From positions 1 through 64,000 of the forward strand of contig NZ_JAGRPV010000002.1 in assembly GCF_030014955.1 (NCBI RefSeq): 64,000 nucleotides of DNA. The letters run 5' to 3'. A program made the position numbers and the translations under genes. The notes beneath the pieces were generated by a model that was not told where the DNA came from, ran no database searches, and was given only the letters and a program-made list of their open reading frames with translations. The first letter of the stretch is position 1; every line of letters begins with the position of its first letter. The DNA comes from Cohnella hashimotonis. GTDB taxonomy: Bacteria; Bacillota; Bacilli; Paenibacillales; Paenibacillaceae. This document shows positions 49,340 to 58,168 of the stretch, one piece after another.

Positions 49340-51352
49340 ATGACGGCAACGGCTCAGCAGGGGAAGGAAGCAAGGCGGCGCAACATCGGCATCTTTGCGC
49401 ATGTCGACGCCGGCAAGACGACGACGACCGAGCAGATGCTGTTCGCGAGCGGCCGTATCCGCGCGGCAGGCAGCGTGGACGACGGGACTGCGCAGACGGA
49501 TTCGCTCGAAGTCGAGCGGGCTCGCGGCATCTCGGTCCGCGCGGCGGTCACCCGCTTTGCGTGGCAGGGCATCGACGTCAACCTGGTGGACACGCCGGGC
49601 CACGTCGATTTTTTGGCGGAGGTCGAGCGCTCGCTGCGGGTCATGGACGGCGCGATCCTGATCGTATCCGCCGCCGAAGGCGTTCAGGCTCAGACGGAGG
49701 TCGTCTGGCAGGCGCTGCGCGAATTGCAGCTTCCGACGATTCTTTACGTCAACAAGATGGACCGCGTGGGCGCGGATCCGGAGGGCGTCCTCCGGCAGAT
49801 CCGCAGGCTGCTCTCGCCGGCCGCCGTGCCGATTCAAGCGCCGGTCGGGAGCGAGGACGGCTTCCAAGGGACGATCGATCTTCTGGGGGGAGGAGACGGC
49901 GAAAAGTCCGAATGGGCGGCTGCGTTCGGTCAGATGCTGGCCGAGGCGGCGGCGGAGCGCGACGAGGCGCTGCTGATGCGTTACTTGGAGGAAGGGAGCT
50001 TACCCGCTGCGGACGTAAAGGCCTCGCTAAGCGATGGCGCGCGCCGGAGCGAGCTGTATCCGGTCCTGTTCGGCGCGTCGGCGCGGGGGCTAGGCGTGCG
50101 GGAGCTGATGGACGCGATGGTCGAGCTGCTGCCGCCGCCGGCCGGCGATCCTGCGGGCGACGTGTCGGGCGTCGTCTTCAAGCTTGAGCGAGATCCGACG
50201 ATGGGGCGGATCGCTTACGTGCGGCTCTACGGCGGGACGATCGCGAACCGCGACGTGATAGCCGGCGGCGCGGAGGGGACGGGGGACAAGATCACGCAGA
50301 TTCGCAAAGCGGACGGCAAACGGTGGGAAGACGTCGGCGTACTGGAGGCCGGGGACATTGCGGCCGTCTGCGGATGGAGCCGGGCGCGCATCGGGGATAT
50401 CGTCGGCTCGCCGGGCGGCGTGCCCGGCGCCCGGCAGCTCGCGGTGCCGCTGCTGACGGTGCAGGCGTTCTGGCGGTCCGAGGCGGAGTACCCCGCCGTC
50501 GTGGCGGCCTGTCAGGAGCTGGCTGACGAGGATCCTGCGCTCGCGCTCCAGTGGATGCAGGACGAGCGCGAGCTGCATCTGAAGGTAATGGGGCCGATTC
50601 AGACGGAGGTGCTGGCCAGCGTGCTGCAAAGCCGGTTCGGCCTGGCGGTGACGTTCGGGCCGCCGTCCGTCATTTATAAGGAAACGCCCGCCGGCGCAGG
50701 CGAGGGCTATGTCGCGTATCTGGCGCCGAAGCCGTGCTGGGCGATCCTCCGCTTCCTCATCGAGCCGCTTCCTCGCGGCAGCGGGCTTGTCTATGTGTCC
50801 AAGGAGCGCGGCGAGCGTCTGCTCGACAGCTACCAGAACGAAGTGGCGCGGCGTGTGCCGGAGGCGCTGCGGCAAGGTTTGCTGGGTTGGGAGGTTACGG
50901 ATCTCAAGGTCACGCTGATCGAAGGGGAGCATCATGTGTGGCATACGCACCCGCTCGACTTCGTCATCGCGACGCCGATGGGCATTATGGACGGATTGGC
51001 GCGTACGGGTACGCGGCTGCTCGAGCCCGTGCTCAAGTTCAAGCTGTCGGTCCCGGCGGAATTCGCGGGCAAGCTGATGAACGAGCTGCTGCTGATGCGT
51101 GCGGTTATCGGCGCGCCCGAGCCGTCGGGAGAGCGGATGGAGATCGAGGGCCGCTTGCCCGTGGCCGACTCGCTGGATTTCCCCGCGAGGCTGGGCTCGA
51201 TGACCAAAGGGCGCGGCGTATTGTCCGCCTCGTTCGCGGGTTATCAGGAAGCGCCGGCGGACGTGGCGGTTCAGCGCAAGCGCTCGGGCGTGAATCCGCT
51301 GGACCAAGCCAAGTTCATCCTGGCGGCGCGCAGCGCGCTGACGGCGATGTAG
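49340..51352 (+). CDS. TetM-like ribosomal-protection family GTPase
   Basis: Translation GTPase of 670 aa, slightly longer than Tet(M) (639). ATG 49340 stands nine bases after GGAGGAG; ATG 49331 abuts that site. GTPase motifs are AHVDAGKTTTTEQ (G1), ERARGISVRAA (G2), DTPGHVDF (G3) and NKMDRVG (G4). EF-G-like domains II-V follow (QWMQDERELHLKVMGPIQTEVL, PPSVIYKE, later domain IV/V). Such proteins displace tetracycline from ribosomes or act as housekeeping EF-G paralogues. Chromosomal context without mobile DNA argues against recent resistance transfer; resistance must be tested. Confidence 0.85.
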   Translation: MTATAQQGKEARRRNIGIFAHVDAGKTTTTEQMLFASGRIRAAGSVDDGTAQTDSLEVERARGISVRAAVTRFAWQGIDVNLVDTPGHVDFLAEVERSLRVMDGAILIVSAAEGVQAQTEVVWQALRELQLPTILYVNKMDRVGADPEGVLRQIRRLLSPAAVPIQAPVGSEDGFQGTIDLLGGGDGEKSEWAAAFGQMLAEAAAERDEALLMRYLEEGSLPAADVKASLSDGARRSELYPVLFGASARGLGVRELMDAMVELLPPPAGDPAGDVSGVVFKLERDPTMGRIAYVRLYGGTIANRDVIAGGAEGTGDKITQIRKADGKRWEDVGVLEAGDIAAVCGWSRARIGDIVGSPGGVPGARQLAVPLLTVQAFWRSEAEYPAVVAACQELADEDPALALQWMQDERELHLKVMGPIQTEVLASVLQSRFGLAVTFGPPSVIYKETPAGAGEGYVAYLAPKPCWAILRFLIEPLPRGSGLVYVSKERGERLLDSYQNEVARRVPEALRQGLLGWEVTDLKVTLIEGEHHVWHTHPLDFVIATPMGIMDGLARTGTRLLEPVLKFKLSVPAEFAGKLMNELLLMRAVIGAPEPSGERMEIEGRLPVADSLDFPARLGSMTKGRGVLSASFAGYQEAPADVAVQRKRSGVNPLDQAKFILAARSALTAM

Positions 51353-51457
51353 CGCGCGTGCAGCTTTGGCCGGCAGGGTGGCTGCGGCAAGCGGGCTGCG
51401 CCGGCACGAATCGTAGGAGAAGAGGCAGGGTGAAAGCGACAGGCGCATGCCAGAATG

Positions 51458-51946
51458 CTAGAACCAGCCGCGTTTAGAGCGGTACGTACGCACGCGCGAG
51501 AGCGCCGGCTCGTCCTCGGCACGGGAGACATCGTTCGCAGGCGCCTTCGGAGCCGTAACGGCGCGGCCGGCATCGCCCGGCGGGCCACCGGCCGGAGGGG
51601 GCGCAGGGCGGGCGGTCTCCTCGCCAAGCTGCTGCTCCAGGCGGGCTACGCGGCTGCGCAGCTCGATCAGCTCCAGCTGCAAACTCGCGACGGTACGTTC
51701 CCAGTGATCCAGCACCATGCGCAGATCGTCGCCTCCGTCGGCTGCCGAAGAAGCCTCGGCGCGCAGAGCCGCCGGATCGCCGGCCGCCGGGGCCGAATCA
51801 CGGCGCGAAGATTCAGGCTCGCTTGGCTTGGCGCCGGACGTGTCTGCACTAAGCGCGTGTACGTCGTTCGTATGCTTAAGACGCTGGCCGAGCAGACCGG
51901 CGAGCTCTTCCTTGGACAATGCTGACGGTTGATCAGGTAAGGTCAT
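51458..51946 (-). CDS. Hypothetical small protein with coiled-coil and basic C-terminus
   Basis: Protein of 162 aa that I cannot assign. ATG 51946 is chosen because GGAGG lies four bases upstream. It begins MTLPDQPSALSKEELAGLLGQRLKH, continues with low-complexity Ser/Ala/Pro sequence, then a likely coiled-coil (about 85-120; LDHWERTVASLQLELIELRS) and a disordered Pro/Ala segment, and ends RTYRSKRGWF. The basic-aromatic tail looks like a conserved end rather than a random one. It is transcribed alone, convergent with the TetM-like gene. Confidence 0.6.
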   Translation of the reverse strand: MTLPDQPSALSKEELAGLLGQRLKHTNDVHALSADTSGAKPSEPESSRRDSAPAAGDPAALRAEASSAADGGDDLRMVLDHWERTVASLQLELIELRSRVARLEQQLGEETARPAPPPAGGPPGDAGRAVTAPKAPANDVSRAEDEPALSRVRTYRSKRGWF

Positions 51947-52101
51947 CGATCCTCCAGCCTCCCGACCCCGGGTTCCTAGATTTCCGAACGTTGTTAGGGT
52001 CAATTCCCATTTTACATGAAAAAAAGACTCGCTGCTCAGTACTCTTCCTAAACCGAGTGCGTATCGCCGATTCTCGCCGGATGAACCGGGCGTGCCGCGA
52101 T

Positions 52102-52168
52102 TTGAAGCGGAGGCGCGCAACGGGTTATGATCAAAGGGGCATAAAAACAAGGATTCCATCCTATGGAA
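52102..52168 (+). promoter_or_regulatory. Possible promoter and inverted repeat before second nitroreductase
   Basis: TTGAAG (52102-52107) and TATGAT (52126-52131) are 18 bases apart. TTCCAT/ATGGAA with a 3-base centre (about 52154-52168) lies downstream and could be an operator. Confidence 0.4.
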
Positions 52169-52190
52169 CGCAAAGGAGCGCATCTGTTAC

Positions 52191-52766
52191 ATGGAGCTTT
52201 TAGAAGCGATTAAAGGGCGCCGCAGCATCGGCAAAGTTAAGGACGAGCCGGTCGCCCGCGAATTGATCGAGCAGGTCATCGAGGCGGCGACGTGGGCGCC
52301 AAGTCATCACAAGACCGAGCCTTGGCGGTTCGTCGTCCTGACCGGCGAAGGCAGAGGCCTACTGGGCCGTGCATACGCGGCAATGGCGGCGTCTGCGGTC
52401 GCCGGCATGAGCGAGCAGGACCGTGCGGACCGTCTCTCCCGCGAAGAAGCCAAGGCGCTGCGGTCGCCGGTCGTCATCGTTGCCGTAAGCTCGCCGGCGG
52501 TGGACCATCCGCGCGCAGTGCTGTGGGAAGAGCGCGCCGCCGCGCATGCCGCCGTGCAAAATCTGCTGCTGGCCGCGTATAACGCGGGCCTCGGCGCAGT
52601 CTGGCGTACCGGCGACGGCCTCGGGCATCCGGAGATGGTCAAGGCGTTTGAACTGACGGGGAACGAAGAGATCGTGGGCTTCATCTATATCGGTTATCCG
52701 GACATGAATGCGCCGGCCGCTGTCCGGGTCCCGGGCACGGACAAGACGCGCTGGATCGAGCAGTAA
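52191..52766 (+). CDS. Nitroreductase-family protein (short, YdjA-like)
   Basis: Protein of 191 aa, starting at ATG 52191 after AAGGAG. Family blocks are LLEAIKGRRSIGKVKDEPV, EAATWAPSHHKTEPWRFVVLTG (FMN binding), AVQNLLLAAYNAGLGAVWRTG and EEIVGFIYIGYP. Its size and the SHHKTEPWRF motif are those of the YdjA/TdsD-like subgroup. It reduces nitro or quinone compounds in vitro in relatives; the physiological substrate is unknown. It is not closely similar to the nitroreductase at 18313. Confidence 0.88.
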   Translation: MELLEAIKGRRSIGKVKDEPVARELIEQVIEAATWAPSHHKTEPWRFVVLTGEGRGLLGRAYAAMAASAVAGMSEQDRADRLSREEAKALRSPVVIVAVSSPAVDHPRAVLWEERAAAHAAVQNLLLAAYNAGLGAVWRTGDGLGHPEMVKAFELTGNEEIVGFIYIGYPDMNAPAAVRVPGTDKTRWIEQ

Positions 52767-52771
52767 TACGA

Positions 52772-52815
52772 CATAAGGCTTCTGCGAGCGCGTGCGCATG
52801 CAGAAGCCTTATGTA
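52772..52815. terminator. Inverted repeat after second nitroreductase
   Basis: ACATAAGGCTTCTGC and GCAGAAGCCTTATGT form a perfect 15-bp stem around a GC-rich 14-base loop. There is no U-run, but the stability supports a terminator. Confidence 0.65.
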
Positions 52816-52958
52816 TGATTGCAGAGGCTGGTGCGTAACTTATAACTGCGGCTTTTCGCACGGACACAGTCTCGTCTCTCCCTGGTCAAAGGCTCACTGG
52901 GCGAGGCTCTCTTTATCTCATCCGCTCGACGCACAACCGGAAAGGAGGCAGGCGCCTG

Positions 52959-53936
52959 ATGACTCAAGTCGTTCTGTGGTGCGTCGTGGCAGCTTGCGCT
53001 GTGCTTGCGCTCGCGCTCGCGCTTGTCTGCCTGTATCTGTACCGGGTGGCGATCGCGCGAAGCAGCAAAGGCTTTCTCGGCGCCGATCCCAGCCTGCCGG
53101 AAAACGAAGCGTCGAGCTGGCATTCCGCGGCAGCCTGGTACGCCGGCCAACCCTTCGAGCTGGTCGAGATCACTTCGTTCGACGGGCTCAAGCTGCGCGC
53201 GCATTATTTGCCGGCTGCCGACGCGTCGCACCGCGCCGTCGTGCTCGCGCACGGATATTCCGGGCAAGGCGAAGACATGGCCGCCTTCGCGCGCGAATAT
53301 CATGCGGCGGGCTACCATGTCCTCATGCCGGACGCCCGCGGACACGGGCATAGCGAGGGACGGTACATCGGCTTTGGCTGGCACGAACGCAAAGACTATG
53401 CGCGCTGGATCGGCGAGCTGGTACGCAGGGTCGGCACGGAAGCCCAGATCGTGCTTCACGGCATTTCCATGGGCGGCGCGACCGTGCTCATGACGAGCGG
53501 CGAAACGCTGCCGCCTCAGGTCAAGTGCATCGTATCCGACTGCGCGTACAGCTCCGTCAAGGATATCCTCGCGTATCAGCTTAGGCGGATGTACAAGCTG
53601 CCGCCGTTTCCTCTTCTGCCGCTCACAAGCCTGGTATGCCGTCTCCGCGCCGGTTACTTCTTCGGCGAGGCGTCCGTCGTCCGACAGGTATCCAAGGCTC
53701 AGCGGCCGATCCTTTTTATTCACGGGGCCAGCGACACCTTCGTGCCGACGGAGATGGTCCACAAGCTGCACGATGCCGCGGCGCCCCCGGACAAGCCGCT
53801 GCTGATCGTGCCCGGCGCGCAGCATGGGTCCGCGTATACGACGGATCCGGAGGCATACAAGGAAGAGGTGCTGGCGTTCCTCTCCCGGCATCTGAGTCCC
53901 GAGACCGTGCGGATGACGTCCTCCGGGGAAGTCTAG
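52959..53936 (+). CDS. Membrane-anchored alpha/beta hydrolase
   Basis: Protein of 325 aa, starting at ATG 52959 after GGAAAGGAGG. An N-terminal helix (VLWCVVAACAVLALALALVCLYLY) anchors it. The hydrolase core has VVLAHGYSGQGEDMAAFA, PDARGHGHSEGRYIGFGWHE, nucleophile elbow HGISMGGATV (Ser), LFIHGASDTFVPTEMV (catalytic Asp) and IVPGAQHGSAY (catalytic His). It resembles Bacillus YqkD-type hydrolases. The substrate is unknown. It converges on the exopolysaccharide operon with no space left for a terminator: the stops overlap near 53933. Confidence 0.88.
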   Translation: MTQVVLWCVVAACAVLALALALVCLYLYRVAIARSSKGFLGADPSLPENEASSWHSAAAWYAGQPFELVEITSFDGLKLRAHYLPAADASHRAVVLAHGYSGQGEDMAAFAREYHAAGYHVLMPDARGHGHSEGRYIGFGWHERKDYARWIGELVRRVGTEAQIVLHGISMGGATVLMTSGETLPPQVKCIVSDCAYSSVKDILAYQLRRMYKLPPFPLLPLTSLVCRLRAGYFFGEASVVRQVSKAQRPILFIHGASDTFVPTEMVHKLHDAAAPPDKPLLIVPGAQHGSAYTTDPEAYKEEVLAFLSRHLSPETVRMTSSGEV

Positions 53937-54787
53937 ACGTCGTACTCCAGCTGCTTGCGGGCCTGGGCGATGAACTCAAGCGGCGTGGCCGTCTCCTCCG
54001 GACTGAATTCGACGGCGCCGATCTTCAGGATCAGCTCTACTTTGAGACGGGTGCCGGCCGTCGTTTCGTTCATCTCCCGCGCGCGCTGCCGGAGTCTGTC
54101 GATCACGACGTTGGCGCCCTCGCGATCGGTGAACAGCAGCATGCCCCAGGTCGGATTGTCGGCGTTCAGCATATACAGCGAGTCGTTGGTCCGGATGCTG
54201 GTCTGGCTGAGCTGACTCACGTTGTAGATCGTCTGGGTCATCTGGTCTCGGCTGATCATGCGCTTGATCTCGTCCCAGTACTTCACGCTGACGATCAGCA
54301 GGGTAAGCGGCATCTTGTAGCGTTGGGATAGGGCCATGAACACCGTCGCGTCCTTCTGGAACGACAGGTTGTTTTTCAGATCGGTATGCTCGTCCATCGT
54401 CGCCAGCGATTGATTCAGCTTCTGGAGCCGCTCGTTGTCCTCCTGCAGGCGTCGGTTGGCCATCGTAATCATCCAGGTGATCAACGTCAGCAGCGGCGTC
54501 AGCACCAGCCAGACGTAGTTCTGGGCGCTAACCGTCGCCCCTTCGACGACCGTGCGGTACAACGTAAACGTGCCGTAGCCGAAGATGAACAGAATGTTCA
54601 GGATCAAGCCTGCGGTGACGTTCGTGAAATAGGTGATGATCGCGATCAGAAAAGCCGCGTTCAAGAAGATGATGTTGTACATATAACGGTCCGGATCGCC
54701 CGCCATATAGACGATGGCGACGAAGGAGAAGATAAAAAGAAGCAAATAGGCGCCATCCGACATGAGGCTGCTCTGGTCGCGTCTCAT
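53933..54787 (-). CDS. Membrane protein with degenerate GGDEF domain (YdaK-like)
   Basis: Protein of 284 aa, last gene of the exopolysaccharide operon; its ATGA overlaps the previous stop. About four membrane helices (residues 8-110) and a short coiled-coil precede a GGDEF-like domain (LTLLIVSVKYWDEIKRMI, TQTIYNVSQLSQTSIRTNDSLY, MLLFTDREGANVVIDRLR). The GGDEF signature itself reads NADNP, so cyclase activity is unlikely. An RxxD (RTND) stands where the inhibitory c-di-GMP site normally is. B. subtilis YdaK is a known c-di-GMP receptor with the same trait. Confidence 0.82.
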   Translation of the reverse strand: MRRDQSSLMSDGAYLLLFIFSFVAIVYMAGDPDRYMYNIIFLNAAFLIAIITYFTNVTAGLILNILFIFGYGTFTLYRTVVEGATVSAQNYVWLVLTPLLTLITWMITMANRRLQEDNERLQKLNQSLATMDEHTDLKNNLSFQKDATVFMALSQRYKMPLTLLIVSVKYWDEIKRMISRDQMTQTIYNVSQLSQTSIRTNDSLYMLNADNPTWGMLLFTDREGANVVIDRLRQRAREMNETTAGTRLKVELILKIGAVEFSPEETATPLEFIAQARKQLEYDV

Positions 54788-56901
54788 TTAAGATCTCTCC
54801 TTTTCCGGCGGTGCTTGCGAATCAGCAGAATCAGGGACAGCAGGACGAGCAGCAGGACGGAGACGGCCGCTGCGGTAAAGGCCAGCACGTCGCTGCGATC
54901 CAGAATTTCCGACACGGCGGACGGCTGATCCGGCGCGGCCACGACCTTGAAGCGGTAGGCGTGAACGACCCCATCTTTGTCCGTCACGGCGCCGTCGCCG
55001 TTGCCGTATAACTTCCACATCGTCTCCTCGCTCGACATGAGCTTGGACGCCAGAAACGCGTTTTGAGAGTCCGCTCCAGTGACCGCCAGCATGCTATGGC
55101 CTGCCTCGTAAGGGGACACGATCAGTTGCAGCGAGCCGATACGTTTTCCGTAGTCTTCCTCGATGCTAAGCTTTTCGTTCGACTCGAATCCGGTACCGGC
55201 GGCGTTGTACTTGAAGTACAGATGATCGTTGGCATCCCGGATCACCTTGTTGTCCGAATAAGAACCGATTGCAATCACGTTGAGTTCCTTCAGTTCGTCC
55301 ACGGAAGCTCCTGCCCCGAAGAACCGGACTTCGCCGGTGTTGCTCTCTGCATATCGGCCGAGCAGGTTGAACAGATTGCCGATTGTGCGATACGTATTGG
55401 CGTCAGGTTTATCGGGTAGCACAACGCCAACCTGATTGTAAATGCCATCTCGCAAGAACGGATACGGATAATTACCGAACAGTAGCTCGGTACGATCCTT
55501 TGTATTCAGCTGCAGCACCGTGTCGGCGTCGATGAATGCCCACGGCATCTGATCCTGCGGCAGCGCACAGGAGGCACTGTTTTTCAATTCCAGATCGAAC
55601 GCGGCCGTTATGGTGAAGTTGCCCGACAGATTCATGTTTTTCGGTATCGTCAGGTTCAGGCTGTCGCCGTCGGCGAGCGCCTCGGTCAACTTTTTGCTGC
55701 CGATCGGCTTGCCGTTGACGAGGACGGTGACCAGCGACCGGTCGAAGTCCAGGTTTTTGGCGTAGCGGAATTGCAGGCTCAGCTTGCTGGCCTCGGCGAC
55801 CGACCGGTTGGCCGGCAGCGCTACAAAGTAATCTTTGGTCCGGTGGTTGACGCCCGTAATCTGGTCGCCGACGTCGGTCAGGCTTACGATCTTCGTAATG
55901 TTCGAGGCCGGCGAGGCGACCTCCGTGTTCTCGGTCACTTCCTTGACGGGACCGGAGAGCTGTTCAAGCAAGGAGGCGTTGCCGATGAGCCTGCCCGCCT
56001 TGACGAGCAGACCGGCATTGTCGGAGGTGACGACGAGCGTCGGCTGACCGCTCGCGTCTACCAGGCGAATGACGGCTTTGTCGCCGAGCGCGGCATTCGG
56101 GATCAGCGCCCGGAGAGCTGCCGGGAGCCGATCGCGCATGGCGACGGCCACGACCAGCTTTTTGCCCGCGATATCGTTGTCGTCGATACCATAGGCCAGC
56201 AGCGGAACGCCCTTCGTACCGGCGCCGCCGGACTTAGCCAGGCCCGATAGCGCATAGACGGCCGCTTCGAGCTCCGAGGCATTGGCATCCTTGGGGACGG
56301 CGATCGCGTTGTCCTGACGGGCAATCGTGTCTAGCCCCGTGAACCGGGCGGTGAAGTCCGCGATGGCGTTCGCGAGCGGCAGCGGCGTGTAGCCGACGAT
56401 GATGCTGGAGCTTTTATAAATCTGGAACCATTTATCCGCATAATAGGTCGGCGTACAGATCTGCACCTGCTCCTCCCCGGACACGATATGGCCCTGGATC
56501 GTCAGCGTGTTGGTGCCCTCGATTAATGCCGAGGCGGGAACCTCGACGACCATTCGCTGTCTGGCGCTCTCGCTCGCGACCGGACGGAACGACGTGACGG
56601 CGGTCCCGTTGACGCTGATCGTGACGCTGGACAGCTTGTCCTGCGCCAGCGGCGAAGCCTTGTAGTCCAAGGCGACTTTGACCTGCCCGACCTTCCAATA
56701 GGCGGGTACCTGGAAAAATTGCTGTTTGTACGAAACGTTGCCGTCCAGCGTCGTGTCCGTATCGGAGATCGGCGTCGTGTAGGACGTGGCGCGCGGCGTG
56801 GCACCCGAGTTGACGCCCGGCTCCGCGGCAATGGCCGCATAGGGAGCCGTCGCGGCAGCGGCGAGGCACAGCAGCATGAACAATATGAGACCTTTTTTCA
56901 C
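54784..56901 (-). CDS. BcsB-like exopolysaccharide synthase accessory protein (YdaN-like)
   Basis: Protein of 705 aa, starting at GTG 56901 after GAGGAGG. A signal peptide (KKGLILFMLLCLAAAATAPYAAIA), a long extracellular beta-rich region of the BcsB type (LDGNVSYKQQFFQVPAYWKVGQVKVAL, VVEVPASALIEGTNTLTIQGH, WFQIYKSSSIIVGYTPLP) and one C-terminal helix (VLLLVLLSLILLIRKHRRKRR) are visible. BcsB guides the nascent glycan from the synthase. Its partner synthase is immediately upstream. Confidence 0.85.
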   Translation of the reverse strand: MKKGLILFMLLCLAAAATAPYAAIAAEPGVNSGATPRATSYTTPISDTDTTLDGNVSYKQQFFQVPAYWKVGQVKVALDYKASPLAQDKLSSVTISVNGTAVTSFRPVASESARQRMVVEVPASALIEGTNTLTIQGHIVSGEEQVQICTPTYYADKWFQIYKSSSIIVGYTPLPLANAIADFTARFTGLDTIARQDNAIAVPKDANASELEAAVYALSGLAKSGGAGTKGVPLLAYGIDDNDIAGKKLVVAVAMRDRLPAALRALIPNAALGDKAVIRLVDASGQPTLVVTSDNAGLLVKAGRLIGNASLLEQLSGPVKEVTENTEVASPASNITKIVSLTDVGDQITGVNHRTKDYFVALPANRSVAEASKLSLQFRYAKNLDFDRSLVTVLVNGKPIGSKKLTEALADGDSLNLTIPKNMNLSGNFTITAAFDLELKNSASCALPQDQMPWAFIDADTVLQLNTKDRTELLFGNYPYPFLRDGIYNQVGVVLPDKPDANTYRTIGNLFNLLGRYAESNTGEVRFFGAGASVDELKELNVIAIGSYSDNKVIRDANDHLYFKYNAAGTGFESNEKLSIEEDYGKRIGSLQLIVSPYEAGHSMLAVTGADSQNAFLASKLMSSEETMWKLYGNGDGAVTDKDGVVHAYRFKVVAAPDQPSAVSEILDRSDVLAFTAAAVSVLLLVLLSLILLIRKHRRKRRDLK

Positions 56902-56917
56902 ACAGCTTCCTCCTCGC

Positions 56918-58168
56918 TTAGAATCTTTCGGTTTTGTACCATTTAACCTCGCGCTTGAAAATCTGATCTTTAAAGTAGTTGTAAAGTCCGTACGCAGCGA
57001 CGACCATCCACATCTGGCAATAGGTGACGTACATTAGCATGATCAGCCAGAGATTCGACAGCTTCATCTCGCCCTTTTCCGTAATCAGTGTAATGTAGGT
57101 GCCGACGACGAACAGCGTGATCGCCAGCATCCACAGAAACGAGCTGAACCCGGCAATGGTCGTCTTTACGTAGCCTAGTGTATGCAGGATAAGGAGCAGG
57201 TCGGATACGATCAGTGAACTGACCAGCAAGAAGTAGATGGCGACAAAGTAAAGGATATCGAAGCGAATGCGGGCCGCTTTTCGGTTGAAGAGCAGGGGGA
57301 AATTTTTGACGATAACATATACGTTGCCCTTCGCCCAGCGTGACCGCTGCTTGAACCATACTTTGACCGTCTGGGGCTCCTGCTCCCAGGTCACCGATTT
57401 AGGCTGGAACTTGATCCGGTAGCCCATCAAGTAGATCCGGAAGCTGATCTCCGTATCCTCGGCAATCGCCTTGACATCCCAACCCCCGATTTCCTCGACG
57501 ATATGCCTGCGCATAATGAAGTTCGTACCCGGTATCGTGCAGAGCTTGAACAGCTTCCATCTCCCTGCCTGGGCCATCCATTGAAATGAGAGCGTCTCGA
57601 TGTTGATGAAGCGCGTGAGCAGGCTCGCATTGCGGTTGCGGGTGCGAAACTTGCCGATGACCGCGCCAAGTTTGGCATCGGCCATAATCTCGGCGACGAG
57701 GTAGGTCAGCGCGGTTTTCTCCGGTGTATTATCCGCGTCGTAAATGGCGATGAGTTCGCCCTTGCTTTGCGCGAAACCGATGTTGAGCGCATTGGATTTC
57801 CCCTTGCCGCCGGTCACCTTGTCGGTGTTGATGACGATCAGATTTCTTTCCGTGTACCGGCGCTGAAGGCCGGAAAGCAGCTCGCTGCTGTTGTCCGATG
57901 AATTATCGTTGATGACGATGATCTCGTACCGGTCGTGCGGATAATTCAGGGCGAGCAGCGATTCTACCGTTTTTACGATGACCATGCCCTCATTGTGGGC
58001 GGGTACCATGATTGATACGAACGGCGGAATCTCGGGGAGCCCCGGCAAGGGCTCACGATCGGTCTGTAAATAAAAGAGATAGCCGGCTATGATTAAAACG
58101 ACATTCACCAGGAGAAGCGACCAGATGCATATAACGGAGATAAGCATAAGAATGTCATAGGGAGTCAT
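56918..58168 (-). CDS. Processive family-2 glycosyltransferase (YdaM-like)
   Basis: Membrane glycan synthase, 416 aa. ATG 58168 is preceded by GGAGG, and the longer frame has none. Order: one N-terminal helix pair, GT-A domain with PAHNEGMVIVKTVESLL, YDADNTPEKTA (DxD), ETLSFQWMAQ, AIAEDTEISFRIY (catalytic ED) and KQRSRWAKGNVYV (QxxRW). Three or four C-terminal helices follow. These motifs define a processive beta-glycan synthase like BcsA or YdaM. A PilZ domain is absent, so c-di-GMP control would come through the GGDEF protein. It overlaps the DUF2334 gene by 14 bases. Confidence 0.9.
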   Translation of the reverse strand: MTPYDILMLISVICIWSLLLVNVVLIIAGYLFYLQTDREPLPGLPEIPPFVSIMVPAHNEGMVIVKTVESLLALNYPHDRYEIIVINDNSSDNSSELLSGLQRRYTERNLIVINTDKVTGGKGKSNALNIGFAQSKGELIAIYDADNTPEKTALTYLVAEIMADAKLGAVIGKFRTRNRNASLLTRFINIETLSFQWMAQAGRWKLFKLCTIPGTNFIMRRHIVEEIGGWDVKAIAEDTEISFRIYLMGYRIKFQPKSVTWEQEPQTVKVWFKQRSRWAKGNVYVIVKNFPLLFNRKAARIRFDILYFVAIYFLLVSSLIVSDLLLILHTLGYVKTTIAGFSSFLWMLAITLFVVGTYITLITEKGEMKLSNLWLIMLMYVTYCQMWMVVAAYGLYNYFKDQIFKREVKWYKTERF

